This document shows positions 52,424-64,000 of a DNA stretch of 64,000 bases, piece by piece. How positions within the stretch are numbered: position 1 is the first letter of the stretch; every line of letters begins with the position of its first letter. Source of the stretch: Balaenoptera acutorostrata (Eukaryota; Chordata; Mammalia; Artiodactyla; Balaenopteridae); assembly GCF_949987535.1 (NCBI RefSeq), contig NW_026646025.1, positions 806,001 to 870,000 on the forward strand, read 5' to 3'. The position numbers were made by a program, and so were the translations under genes. The notes beneath the pieces are model-generated. The model worked only from the letters and a program-made list of their open reading frames with translations. It searched no databases and was not told where the DNA came from.

Positions 52424-55400
52424 GCACTTTTCATCACGATGTTCCATGAATACTTTCATCACATTGCTCCATGACCATTGTCATCACAATAGTCCATACC
52501 CTTGTCAACACAATGCTGCATAATCCCTGTCATCACAATTCTCCATGACTGCTGTCATCACAATAATCCAGGACAATTTTCATCACAGTGCTTCATGCCC
52601 CAAGTCATCACAGTGCTCCACGATACCTTTCATCACAATTCCTAGATGATCAATGTCATCACAATGCCCCATGACACTTGTCATCACAATTCGCTATGAC
52701 CCTTGTCATCACATTACTCGATGAACCGTGTCATCACAGTGTTCCAGGACACATGTCATCACAATGATCCATGTCTACTTCCATCACAATGCTGCAATAC
52801 CCCTGTCATCACAATGCTCCATGGCCCCTGTTATCATATTGCTCCATGATCTCTTTCATCACAATGCTCCATGACCACTGTCATCACCATGCCTCATAAC
52901 GGCTCTCATCTCAATGCTCCATGGCCCCTTTCATCACAATGCTCCATGAACCCTGTCATCACAATGTACCCTGCCCTTTTCATCACAAAGCTCCGTGGGC
53001 CCTGTCATCACAATGCTCCATGCCCTTGTCATCAAAATGCTCCAGAACTCTTGTCATCATAATGCTCCATGCCAATGTCATCAAAATGCCCCATGACACT
53101 TGTCATCACAATGCTCCATGGCCTTTGTCATCACAATGTTCCATGGCCCCTGTCATCACAGTGCTCCATGATACCTTTCATCGCAAATCTAGATGACCAC
53201 TGTCATCACAATGCCCCATGACAGATGTCATCACAATTCGCCATGGTCCTTGTCATCACAATGCTCCATGAACCGTGTCATCACAAGGTTCCAGGACACT
53301 TGTCATCACAATGATCCAAGATCACATTCATCACAGTGCTCCATGAACCCTGTCATCTCAATGCTCCAAAGCCTTTGTATTCACAATGCTCCATGGCCCC
53401 TGTAATCATAGTGCTCCATGACCCTTTTCATCACAATGCTCCAAGACCGCTCTCAACACAATGCCCCATGACGCCTGACATCACAAATCTCCATAGCCTC
53501 TCTTACCAAAAAGCTCCATGTTCGCTGTCAGCAGAATGTTCCATGACACTTTTCGTCACAATACTGCATGACCACTGTCATCACAGAGTTCTCTGCCCAT
53601 ATTATCGCAATGTTCCTTGTCACCTTTAATCAAAATGCTCCATGCCCTTACATCACAATGCTCCAGAAATCTTTTTCATCGCAATGTTCCTTGACTGTGT
53701 CATCACAATGCTCCATGGCCGTCATCAGCACAATGCTCCAGAATTCCTGTCATCACAATATTCCATGACCGTGTCATCACAATGCTCCATGGCCCTTGTC
53801 ATCACAATGCTCCGGAATTCTTCTCATCACATTGTTCCATGACCGTGTCATCACAATGCTCCATGGCCCTTTTCAGCACAATGCTCCAGAATTCCTGTCA
53901 TCACAATGTTCCATGACCGTGTCATCACAATGCTCCATGGCCCTTGTCATCACAATGCTCCAGAATTCTTGTCATCACGATGTTCCATACCGTGTCATCA
54001 CAATGCTCCATGGCCATTGTCATCACAATGCTCCAGAATTCTTGTCATCACAATGATCCATGGCCGTGTCATCACAATGCTCCATGGCCCTTGTCATCAT
54101 AATTCTCCAGAATTCATGTCATCACAATGTTCCATGACCGTATCATCACAATGCTCCATGGCCCTTGTCAGCACAATGCTCCAGAATTCTTCTCATCACA
54201 ATGTTCCATGACCGTGTCATCACAATGCTCCATGGCCCTTGTCATCACAACGCTCCAGAATTCTTGTCATCACAATGTTCCATGACCGTGTCATCACAAT
54301 GCTCCATGGCCCTTGTCATCACAATGCTCCAGAATTCTTGTCATCACAATGTTCCATGGCCCTGTCATCACAATGCTCCATGGCCCTTGTCATCATAATG
54401 CTCCTGAATTCTTGTCATTACTATATTCCATGAACGTGTCATCACAATGCTCTATGGCGCTTGTCATCAGAATGCTCCAGAATTCTTGTCATCACAATGT
54501 TCCATGACCGTGTCATCACAATGCTCCGTCGCCTTTGTCATCAGAATGCTCCAGAATTCTTGTCATCACAATGTTCCATGACCATGTCATCACAATGCTC
54601 CATGGCCCTTGTCAGCACAATGCTCCAGAATTCCTGTCATCACAATGTTCCATGACCGTGTCATCACAATGCTCCATGGCCCTTGTCATCACAATGCTCC
54701 AGAATTCTTGTCATCACGATGTTCCATACCGTGTCATCACAATGCTCCATGGCCATTGTCATCACAATGCTCCAGAATTCTTGTCATCACAATGATCCAT
54801 GGCCGTGTCATCACAATGCTCCATGGCCCTTGTCATCATAATTCTCCAGAATTCATGTCATCACAATGTTCCATGACCGTATCATCACAATGCTCCATGG
54901 CCCTTGTCAGCACAATGCTCCAGAATTCTTCTCATCACAATGTTCCATGACCGTGTCATCACAATGCTCCATGGCCCTTGTCATCACAATGCTCCAGAAT
55001 TCTTGTCATCACAATGTTCCATGACCGTGTCATCACAATGCTCCATGGCCCTTGTCATCACAATGCTCCAGAATTCTTGTCATCACAATGTTCCATGGCC
55101 CTGTCATCACAATGCTCCATGGCCCTTGTCATCATAATGCTCCTGAATTCTTGTCATTACTATATTCCATGAACGTGTCATCACAATGCTCTATGGCGCT
55201 TGTCATCAGAATGCTCCAGAATTCTTGTCATCACAATGTTCCATGACCGTGTCATCACAATGCTCCGTCGCCTTTGTCATCAGAATGCTCCAGAATTCTT
55301 GTCATCACAATGTTCCATGACCATGTCATCACAATGCTCCATGGCCCTTGTCAGCACAATGCTCCAGAATTCTTGTCATCACAATGTTCCATGACCGTGT

Positions 55401-55761
55401 CATCACAATGTTACATGACCCTGGTCATCACAGTTCTCCATGACCTTTGTCATCACAATGCTCTATGTCGCTTTTCATCACAATTCTCAATGACCACTTT
55501 AATCACTATGCTCGCTGACCATTTTCATCATATTTCTCTAGTGTCATTACAATACCCCATGGCCCCTTTCTTCACAATGCTCCATGATGCCTGTCATCAC
55601 AATGCTCCATGGCTTTTGTTATCACAATGCTCCAGGACCAGTTTCATCACAATTCTCCATCCCCTTTGTCATCATGGTGCACAATGAAACCTTTCATTAA
55701 AATGCTCCATGACACTAGTCATCACAATACTCCATGGCCTTTATCGTCACAATGCTCCCAT
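52424..55761 (+). repeat. Unit 20 (3338 bp, subtype Q, longest complete unit)
   Basis: A 52424-53736, B 53737-55409 (1673 bp), C 55410-55761. Q marks are CAATGCTGCAATACC (about 52786) together with CCCTTACATCAC (about 53644) and GTGTCATCACAATGC where P units have GTGTCAACAC. B is long because a 739-bp segment is doubled. CATCACAACGCTCC at about 54243 is private. Confidence 0.93.
53874..55351 (+). repeat. 739-bp tandem duplication inside domain B of unit 20
   Basis: CAGCAC cores at 53874, 54613 and 55352 are 739 bp apart. The second join puts GAATTCCTGTC, normally found after the early TTTTCAGCAC monomer, directly after the late GACCATG...CAGCAC trimer. The segment is ten trimers with one extra base lost, in the CCATACCGTG trimer. 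The same duplication recurs at 62335-63812. Confidence 0.9.
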
Positions 55762-58285
55762 GCACTTTTCATCACGATGTTCCATGAATACTTTCATCAC
55801 ATTGCTCCATGACCATTGTCATCACAATAGTTCATACCCTTGTCAACACAATGCTGCATAATCCCTGTCATCACAATTCTCCATGACTGCTGTCATCACA
55901 ATAATCCAGGACAATTTTCATCACAGTGCTTCATGCCCCCAGTCATCACAGTGCTCCACGATACCTTTCATCACAATTCCTAGATGATCAATGTCATCAC
56001 AATGCCCCATGACACTTGTCATCACAATTCGCTATGACCCTTGTCATCACAATACTCGATGAACCGTGTCATCACAGTGTTCCAGGACACATGTCATCAC
56101 AATGATCCATGTCTACTTCCATCACAATGCTCCAATACCCCTGTCATCACAATGCTCCATGGCCCCTGTTATCATATTGCTCCATGATCTCTTTCATCAC
56201 AATGCTCCATGACCACTGTCATCACCATGCCTCATAACGGCTCTCATCTCAATGCTCCATGGCCCCTTTCATCACAATGCTCCATGAACCCTCTCATCAC
56301 AATGTACCCTGCCCTTTTCATCACAAAGCTCCGTGGGCCCTGTCATCACAATGCTCCATGCCCTTGTCATCAAAATGCTCCAGAACTCTTGTCATCATAA
56401 TGCTCCATGCCAATGTCATCAAAATGCCCCATGACACTTGTCATCACAATGCTCCATGGCCTTTGTCATCACAATGTTCCATGGCCCCTGTCATCACAGT
56501 GCTCCATGATACCTTTCATCGCAAATCTAGATGACCACTGTCATCACAATGCCCCATGACAGATGTCATCACAATTCTCCATGGTCCTTGTCATCACAAT
56601 GCTCCATGAACCGTGTCATCACAATGTTCCAGGACACTTGTCATCACAATGATCCAAGATCACATTCATCACAGTGCTCCATGAACCCTGTCATCTCAAC
56701 GCTCCAAAGCCTTTGTATTCACAATGCTCCATGGCCCCTGTAATCATAGTGCTCCATGACCCTTTTCATCACAATGCTCCAAGACCGCTCTCAACACAAT
56801 GCCCCATGACGCCTGACATCACAAATCTCCATAGCATCTCTTACCAAAAAGCTCCATGTTCGCTGTCAGCAGAATGTTCCATGACACTTTTCGTCGCAAT
56901 ACTGCATGACCACTGTCATCACAGAGTTCTCTGCCCATATTATCGCAATGTTCCTTGTCACCTTTAATCAAAATGCTCCATGCCCTTACATCACAATGCT
57001 CCAGAAATCTTTTTCATCGCAATGTTCCTTGACTGTGTCAACACAATGCTCCATGGCCGTCATCAGCACAATGCTCCAGAATTCCTGTCATCAAAATATT
57101 CCATGACCGTGTCATCACAATGCTCCATGGCCCTTGTCATCACAATGCTCCGGAATTCTTCTCATCACATTGTTCCATGACCGTGTCATCACAATGCTCC
57201 ATGGCCCTTTTCAGCACAATGCTCCAGAATTCCTGTCATCACAATGTTCCATGACCGTGTCATCACAATGCTCCATGGCCCTTGTCATCACAATGCTCCA
57301 GAATTCTTGTCATCACGATGTTCCATCCCGTGTCATCACAATGCTCCATGGCCCTTGTCATCACAATGCTCCAGAATTCTTGTCATCACGATGTTCCATA
57401 CCGTGTCATCACAATGCTCCATGGCCATTGTCATCACAATGCTCCAGAATTCTTGTCATCACAATGTTCCATGACCGTGTCATCACAATGCTCCATGGCC
57501 CTTGTCATCACAATGCTCCAGAATTCTTGTCATCACAATGTTCCATGGCCCTGTCATCACAATGCTCCATGGCCATTGTTATCACAATGCTCCAGAATTC
57601 TTCTCATCACAATGTTCCATGGCCGTGTCATCACAATGCTCCATGGCCCTTGTCATCATAATGCTCCTGAATTCTTGTCATTACTATATTCCATGAACGT
57701 GTCATCACAATGCTCTATGGCGCTTGTCATCAGAATGCTCCAGAATTCTTGTCATCACAATGTTCCATGACCGTGTCATCACAATGCTCCGTCGCCTTTG
57801 TCATCAGAATGCTCCAGAATTCTTGTCATCACAATGTTCCATGACCATGTCATCACAATGCTCCATGGCCCTTGTCAGCACAATGCTCCAGAATTCTTGT
57901 CATCACAATGTTCCATGACCGTGTCATCACAATGTTACATGACCCTGGTCATCACAGTTCTCCATGACCTTTGTCATCACAATGCTCTATGTCGCTTTTC
58001 ATCACAATTCTCAATGACCACTTTAATCACTATGCTCGCTGACCATTTTCATCATATTTCTCTAGTGTCATTACAATACCCCATGGCCCCTTTCTTCACA
58101 ATGCTCCATGATGCCTGTCATCACAATGCTCCATGGCTTTTGTTATCACAATGCTCCAGGACCAGTTTCATCACAATTCTCCATCCACTTTGTCATCATG
58201 GTGCACAATGAAACCTTTCATTAAAATGCTCCATGACACTAGTCATCACAATACTCCATGGCCTTTATCGTCACAATGCTCCAAG
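55762..58285 (+). repeat. Unit 21 (2524 bp, subtype P)
   Basis: A 55762-57074, B 57075-57933 (859 bp), C 57934-58285. It matches unit 19 through domain A at a 6084-bp shift. The doubled CCATACCGTG trimer is present, one copy as CCATCCCGTG (about 57325). B is 222 bp shorter than in unit 19, three trimers, the loss lying after GGCCCTGTC at about 57546 where TTGTTATCAC follows early. Confidence 0.92.
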
Positions 58286-60884
58286 GCACTTTTCATCACG
58301 ATGTTCCATGAATACTTTCATCACATTGCTCCATGACCATTGTCATCACAATAGTCCATACCCTTGTCAACACAATGCTGCATAATCCCTGTCATCACAA
58401 TTCTCCATGACTGCTGTCATCACAATAATCCAGGACAATTTTCATCACAGTGCTTCATGCCCCAAGTCATCACAGTGCTCCACGATACCTTTCATCACAA
58501 TTCCTAGATGATCAATGTCATCACAATGCCCCATGACACTTGTCATCACAATTCGCTATGACCCTTGTCATCACAATACTCGATGAACCGTGTCATCACA
58601 GTGTTCCAGGACACATGTCATCACAATGATCCATGTCTACTTCCATCACAATGCTGCAATACCCCTGTCATCACAATGCTCCATGGCCCCTGTTATCATA
58701 TTGCTCCATGATCTCTTTCATCACAATGCTCCATGACCACTGTCATCACCATGCCTCATAACGGCTCTCATCTCAATGCTCCATGGCCCCTTTCATCACA
58801 ATGCTCCATGAACCCTGTCATCACAATGTACCCTGCCCTTTTCATCACAAAGCTCCGTGGGCCCTGTCATCACAATGCTCCATGCCCTTGTCATCAAAAT
58901 GCTCCAGAACTCTTGTCATCATAATGCTCCATGCCAATGTCATCAAAATGCCCCATGACACTTGTCATCACAATGCTCCATGGCCTTTGTCATCACAATG
59001 TTCCATGGCCCCTGTCATCACAGTGCTCCATGATACCTTTCATCGCAAATCTAGATGACCACTGTCATCACAATGCCCCATGACAGATGTCATCACAATT
59101 CGCCATGGTCCTTGTCATCACAATGCTCCATGAACCGTGTCATCACAAGGTTCCAGGACACTTGTCATCACAATGATCCAAGATCACATTCATCACAGTG
59201 CTCCATGAACCCTGTCATCTCAATGCTCCAAAGCCTTTGTATTCACAATGCTCCATGGCCCCTGTAATCATAGTGCTCCATGACCCTTTTCATCACAATG
59301 CTCCAAGACCGCTCTCAACACAATGCCCCATGACGCCTGACATCACAAATCTCCATAGCCTCTCTTACCAAAAAGCTCCATGTTCGCTGTCAGCAGAATG
59401 TTCCATGACACTTTTCGTCACAATACTGCATGACCACTGTCATCACAGAGTTCTCTGCCCATATTATCGCAATGTTCCTTGTCACCTTTAATCAAAATGC
59501 TCCATGCCCTTACATCACAATGCTCCAGAAATCTTTTTCATCGCAATGTTCCTTGACTGTGTCATCACAATGCTCCATGGCAGTCATCAGCACAATGCTC
59601 CAGAATTCCTGTCATCACAATATTCCATGACCGTGTCATCACAATGCTCCATGGCCCTTGTCATCACAATGCTCCGGAATTCTTCTCATCACATTGTTCC
59701 ATGACCGTGTCATCACAATGCTCCATGGCCCTTTTCAGCACAATGCTCCAGAATTCCTGTCATCACAATGTTCCATGACCGTGTCATCACAATGCTCCAT
59801 GGCCCTTGTCATCACAATGCTCCAGAATTCTTGTCATCACGATGTTCCATACCGTGTCATCACAATGCTCCATGGCCATTGTCATCACAATGCTCCAGAA
59901 TTCTTGTCATCACAATGATCCATGGCCGTGTCATCACAATGCTCCATGGCCCTTGTCATCATAATTCTCCAGAATTCATGTCATCACAATGTTCCATGAC
60001 CGTATCATCACAATGCTCCATGGCCCTTGTCAGCACAATGCTCCAGAATTCTTCTCATCACAATGTTCCATGACCGTGTCATCACAATGCTCCATGGCCC
60101 TTGTCATCACAATGCTCCAGAATTCTTGTCATCACAATGTTCCATGACCGCGTCATCACAATGCTCCATGGCCCTTGTCATCACAATGCTCCAGAATTCT
60201 TCTCATCACAATGTTCCATGGCCCTGTCATCACAATGCTCCATGGCCCTTGTCATCATAATGCTCCTGAATTCTTGTCATTACTATATTCCATGAACGTG
60301 TCATCACAATGCTCTATGGCGCTTGTCATCAGAATGCTCCAGAATTCTTGTCATCACAATGTTCCATGACCGTGTCATCACAATGCTCCGTCGCCTTTGT
60401 CATCAGAATGCTCCAGAATTCTTGTCATCACAATGTTCCATGACCATGTCATCACAATGCTCCATGGCCCTTGTCAGCACAATGCTCCAGAATTCTTGTC
60501 ATCACAATGTTCCATGACCGTGTCATCACAATGTTACATGACCCTGGTCATCACAGTTCTCCATGACCTTTGTCATCACAATGCTCTATGTCGCTTTTCA
60601 TCACAATTCTCAATGACCACTTTAATCACTATGCTCGCTGACCATTTTCATCATATTTCTCTAGTGTCATTACAATACCCCATGGCCCCTTTCTTCACAA
60701 TGCTCCATGATGCCTGTCATCACAATGCTCCATGGCTTTTGTTATCACAATGCTCCAGGACCAGTTTCATCACAATTCTCCATCCCCTTTGTCATCATGG
60801 TGCACAATGAAACCTTTCATTAAAATGCTCCATGACACTAGTCATCACAATACTCCATGGCCTTTATCGTCACAATGCTCCAAG
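58286..60884 (+). repeat. Unit 22 (2599 bp, subtype Q without the 739-bp duplication)
   Basis: A 58286-59598, B 59599-60532 (934 bp), C 60533-60884. It is unit 20 minus exactly 739 bp. Domain A matches unit 20 at a 5862-bp shift and includes the CTGCAATACC mark (about 58651). Private changes are CCATCCACTTTG (about 58181) in the preceding C and CATGGCAGTCATC (about 59577). Confidence 0.92.
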
Positions 60885-63800
60885 GCACTTTTCATCACGA
60901 TGTTCCATGAATACTTTCATCACATTGCTCCATGACCATTGTCATCACAATAGTCCATACCCTTGTCAACACAATGCTGCATAATCCCTGTCATCACAAT
61001 TCTCCATGACTGCTGTCATCACAATAATCCAGGACAATTTTCATCACAGTGCTTCATGCCCCAAGTCATCACAGTGCTCCACGATACCTTTCATCACAAT
61101 TCCTAGATGATCAATGTCATCACAATGCCCCATGACACTTGTCATCACAATTCGCTATGACACTTGTCATCACAATACTCGATGAACCGTGTCATCACAG
61201 TGTTCCAGGACACATGTCATCACAATGATCCATGTCTACTTCCATCACAATGCTGCAATACCCCTGTCATCACAATGCTCCATGGCCCCTGTTATCATAT
61301 TGCTCCATGATCTCTTTCATCACAATGCTCCATGACCACTGTCATCACCATGCCTCATAACGGCTCTCATCTCAATGCTCCATGGCCCCTTTCATCACAA
61401 TGCTCCATGAACCCTGTCATCACAATGTACCCTGCCCTTTTCATCACAAAGCTCCGTGGGCCCTGTCATCACAATGCTCCATGCCCTTGTCATCAAAATG
61501 CTCCAGAACTCTTGTCATCATAATGCTCCATGCCAATGTCATCAAAATGCCCCATGACACTTGTCATCACAATGCTCCATGGCCTTTGTCATCACAATGT
61601 TCCATGGCCCCTGTCATCACAGTGCTCCATGATACCTTTCATCGCAAATCTAGATGACCACTGTCATCACAATGCCCCATGACAGATGTCATCACAATTC
61701 GCCATGGTCCTTGTCATCACAATGCTCCATGAACCGTGTCATCACAAGGTTCCAGGACACTTGTCATCACAATGATCCAAGATCACATTCATCACAGTGC
61801 TCCATGAACCCTGTCATCTCAATGCTCCAAAGCCTTTGTATTCACAATGCTCCATGGCCCCTGTAATCATAGTGCTCCATGACCCTTTTCATCACAATGC
61901 TCCAAGACCGCTCTCAACACAATGCCCCATGACGCCTGACATCACAAATCTCCATAGCCTCTCTTACCAAAAAGCTCCATGTTCGCTGTCAGCAGAATGT
62001 TCCATGACACTTTTCGTCACAATACTGCATGACCACTGTCATCACAGAGTTCTCTGCCCATATTATCGCAATGTTCCTTGTCACCTTTAATCAAAATGCT
62101 CCATGCCCTTACATCACAATGCTCCAGAAATCTTTTTCATCGCAATGTTCCTTGACTGTGTCATCACAATGCTCCATGGCCGTCATCAGCACAATGCTCC
62201 AGAATTCCTGTCATCACAATATTCCATGACCGTGTCATCACAATGCTCCATGGCCCTTGTCATCACAATGCTCCGGAATTCTTCTCATCACATTGTTCCA
62301 TGACCGTGTCATCACAATGCTCCATGGCCCTTTTCAGCACAATGCTCCAGAATTCCTGTCATCACAATGTTCCATGACCGTGTCATCACAATGCTCCATG
62401 GCCCTTGTCATCACAATGCTCCAGAATTCTTGTCATCACGATGTTCCATACCGTGTCATCACAATGCTCCATGGCCATTGTCATCACAATGCTCCAGAAT
62501 TCTTGTCATCACAATGATCCATGGCCGTGTCATCACAATGCTCCATGGCCCTTGTCATCATAATTCTCCAGAATTCATGTCATCACAATGTTCCATGACC
62601 GTATCATCACAATGCTCCATGGCCCTTGTCAGCACAATGCTCCAGAATTCTTCTCATCACAATGTTCCATGACCGTGTCATCACAATGCTCCATGGCCCT
62701 TGTCATCACAATGCTCCAGAATTCTTGTCATCACAATGTTCCATGACCGTGTCATCACAATGCTCCATGGCCCTTGTCATCACAATGCTCCAGAATTCTT
62801 GTCATCACAATGTTCCATGGCCCTGTCATCACAATGCTCCATGGCCCTTGTCATCATAATGCTCCTGAATTCTTGTCATTACTATATTCCATGAACGTGT
62901 CATCACAATGCTCTATGGCGCTTGTCATCAGAATGCTCCAGAATTCTTGTCATCACAATGTTCCATGACCGTGTCATCACAATGCTCCGTCGCCTTTGTC
63001 ATCAGAATGCTCCAGAATTCTTGTCATCACAATGTTCCATGACCATGTCATCACAATGCTCCATGGCCCTTGTCAGCACAATGCTCCAGAATTCCTGTCA
63101 TCACAATGTTCCATGACCGTGTCATCACAATGCTCCATGGCCCTTGTCATCACAATGCTCCAGAATTCTTGTCATCACGATGTTCCATACCGTGTCATCA
63201 CAATGCTCCATGGCCATTGTCATCACAATGCTCCAGAATTCTTGTCATCACAATGATCCATGGCCGTGTCATCACAATGCTCCATGGCCCTTGTCATCAT
63301 AATTCTCCAGAATTCATGTAATCACAATGTTCCATGACCGTATCATCACAATGCTCCATGGCCCTTGTCAGCACAATGCTCCAGAATTCTTCTCATCACA
63401 ATGTTCCATGACCGTGTCATCACAATGCTCCATGGCCCTTGTCATCACAATGCTCCAGAATTCTTGTCATCACAATGTTCCATGACCGTGTCATCACAAT
63501 GCTCCATGGCCCTTGTCATCACAATGCTCCAGAATTCTTGTCATCACAATGTTCCATGGCCCTGTCATCACAATGCTCCATGGCCCTTGTCATCATAATG
63601 CTCCTGAATTCTTGTCATTACTATATTCCATGAACGTGTCATCACAATGCTCTATGGCGCTTGTCATCAGAATGCTCCAGAATTCTTGTCATCACAATGT
63701 TCCATGACCGTGTCATCACAATGCTCCGTCGCCTTTGTCATCAGAATGCTCCAGAATTCTTGTCATCACAATGTTCCATGACCATGTCATCACAATGCTC

Positions 63801-64000
63801 CATGGCCCTTGTCAGCACAATGCTCCAGAATTCTTGTCATCACAATGTTCCATGACCGTGTCATCACAATGTTACATGACCCTGGTCATCACAGTTCTCC
63901 ATGACCTTTGTCATCACAATGCTCTATGTCGCTTTTCATCACAATTCTCAATGACCACTTTAATCACTATGCTCGCTGACCATTTTCATCATATTTCTCT
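60885..64000 (+). repeat. Unit 23 (incomplete, 3116 bp seen, subtype Q)
   Basis: A 60885-62197, B 62198-63870 (1673 bp), and the first 130 bp of C (63871-64000). B has the same length and the same 739-bp duplication as unit 20. If C is a normal 352 bp, the next landmark should start at 64223, just outside the window, giving a 3338-bp unit. CATGTAATCAC at about 63315 and CTATGACACTTG at about 61154 are private. Confidence 0.93.
62335..63812 (+). repeat. 739-bp tandem duplication inside domain B of unit 23
   Basis: CAGCAC cores at 62335, 63074 and 63813 are again 739 bp apart with the same junction as at 54613. The shared breakpoint means units 20 and 23 inherited one event rather than two, and that unit 22 either reverted or never had it. 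Confidence 0.9.

Larger units (their letters stand above)
49678..60884 (+). repeat. P-Q two-unit blocks (49678-55761 and 55762-60884)
   Basis: Subtypes alternate P (18), P (19), Q (20), P (21), Q (22), Q (23). The pairs 19-20 and 21-22 correspond unit by unit: their domain A landmarks lie 6084 bp apart for P and 5862 bp for Q. This suggests amplification of a two-unit block, as opposed to the three-unit blocks further left. Confidence 0.78.
1..64000 (+). repeat. Multi-level satellite array filling the whole window (25-bp monomer, 74-bp trimer, ~2.4-3.3-kb units)
   Basis: Every line of the sequence is made of variants of one 24-25-bp monomer with core GTCATCACAATGCTCCATG plus about six variable bases. 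A consensus monomer ending its variable part in GCCCTT has 9 C, 4 G, 7 T and 5 A, so the plus strand is strongly C-rich over G throughout. No monomer block is inverted. The monomers are arranged in about 24 higher-order units, each with an ordered diverged domain A, a 74-bp-trimer domain B and a diverged domain C. I see no non-satellite sequence anywhere, so neither edge of the array lies in the window. Such organisation is typical of eukaryotic constitutive heterochromatin. Whether it is centromeric cannot be decided from sequence alone. The family is not one I recognise. Confidence 0.97.

Noticed and set aside
57134..57661. Longest open frames (175, 162, 138 and 137 codons) as protein-coding genes
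   Set aside because: They are periodic translations of the satellite, overlap each other in staggered frames at 74-bp steps, recur in every unit with arbitrary ends, and have no recognisable domain, promoter or splice context.
1..64000. CRISPR array
   Set aside because: Repeats are contiguous variants of one 25-bp monomer with no unique spacers of constant length, and no cas genes are present.
1..64000. Alpha satellite, telomeric repeat or another well-known satellite
   Set aside because: Monomer length and sequence do not match the 171-bp alpha satellite or TTAGGG-type repeats, and I found no sequence resembling the CENP-B box.
1..64000. Mobile element as the source or an insertion
   Set aside because: I saw no terminal repeats, poly-A tract, target-site duplication or transposase/reverse transcriptase frame; all sequence can be assigned to the monomer.
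1..64000. tRNA, rRNA or other structured RNA genes
   Set aside because: I found no tRNA boxes or ribosomal sequence; short dyads are part of the monomer and recur thousands of times.

Overview
This window is satellite DNA from end to end. I found no gene, RNA gene, mobile element, CRISPR array or unique-sequence island in 64 kb. It is built from a roughly 25-bp monomer: a core close to GTCATCACAATGCTCCATG followed by about six variable bases. All copies run head to tail in one orientation. A homogeneous array with several nested repeat levels points to a eukaryote, most likely a pericentromeric, centromeric, subtelomeric or sex-chromosome heterochromatin block in a long-read assembly. I do not recognise the family and cannot name the species.

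The layout is hierarchical. (1) The monomer is 24-25 bp. (2) In part of each unit three monomers (25+24+25) form a 74-bp trimer carrying one GAATTC. (3) About 100 monomers form a higher-order unit of typically 2.4-2.9 kb with three parts: domain A (about 1313 bp of diverged 25-mers, single order), domain B (the 74-bp trimer array, about 790-1670 bp) and domain C (352 bp of diverged 25-mers). Units are counted here from the landmark GCACTTTTCATCACGATG, which is base 1 of the window. The other landmarks begin at 5539, 8065, 10960, 12576, 15003, 17700, 20594, 23192, 26086, 28907, 31728, 34254, 36854, 39527, 42053, 44480, 47153, 49678, 52424, 55762, 58286 and 60885. (4) Neighbouring units are grouped into larger duplicated blocks, for example a three-unit block of 7.6-7.8 kb present at 31728-39526 and 39527-47152, with a contracted relative at 5539-12575.

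Region by region: 1-5538 is two units fused by an exchange at 3229-3240. 5539-12575 is a Y-Z-W block whose W unit (10960-12575) is cut to 1616 bp. 12576-17699 is a divergent pair of units. 17700-23191 is a very recent duplicate pair. 23192-31727 holds three long units. 31728-47152 holds two more Y-Z-W blocks. 47153-64000 alternates two unit subtypes, one with an internal 739-bp duplication. Domains A and C hardly change in length, while domain B expands and contracts in steps of about 74 bp. This is the expected record of repeated unequal exchange or replication slippage inside B. Nothing here indicates protein coding: the many short open frames on the plus strand are by-products of the 25- and 74-bp periods.
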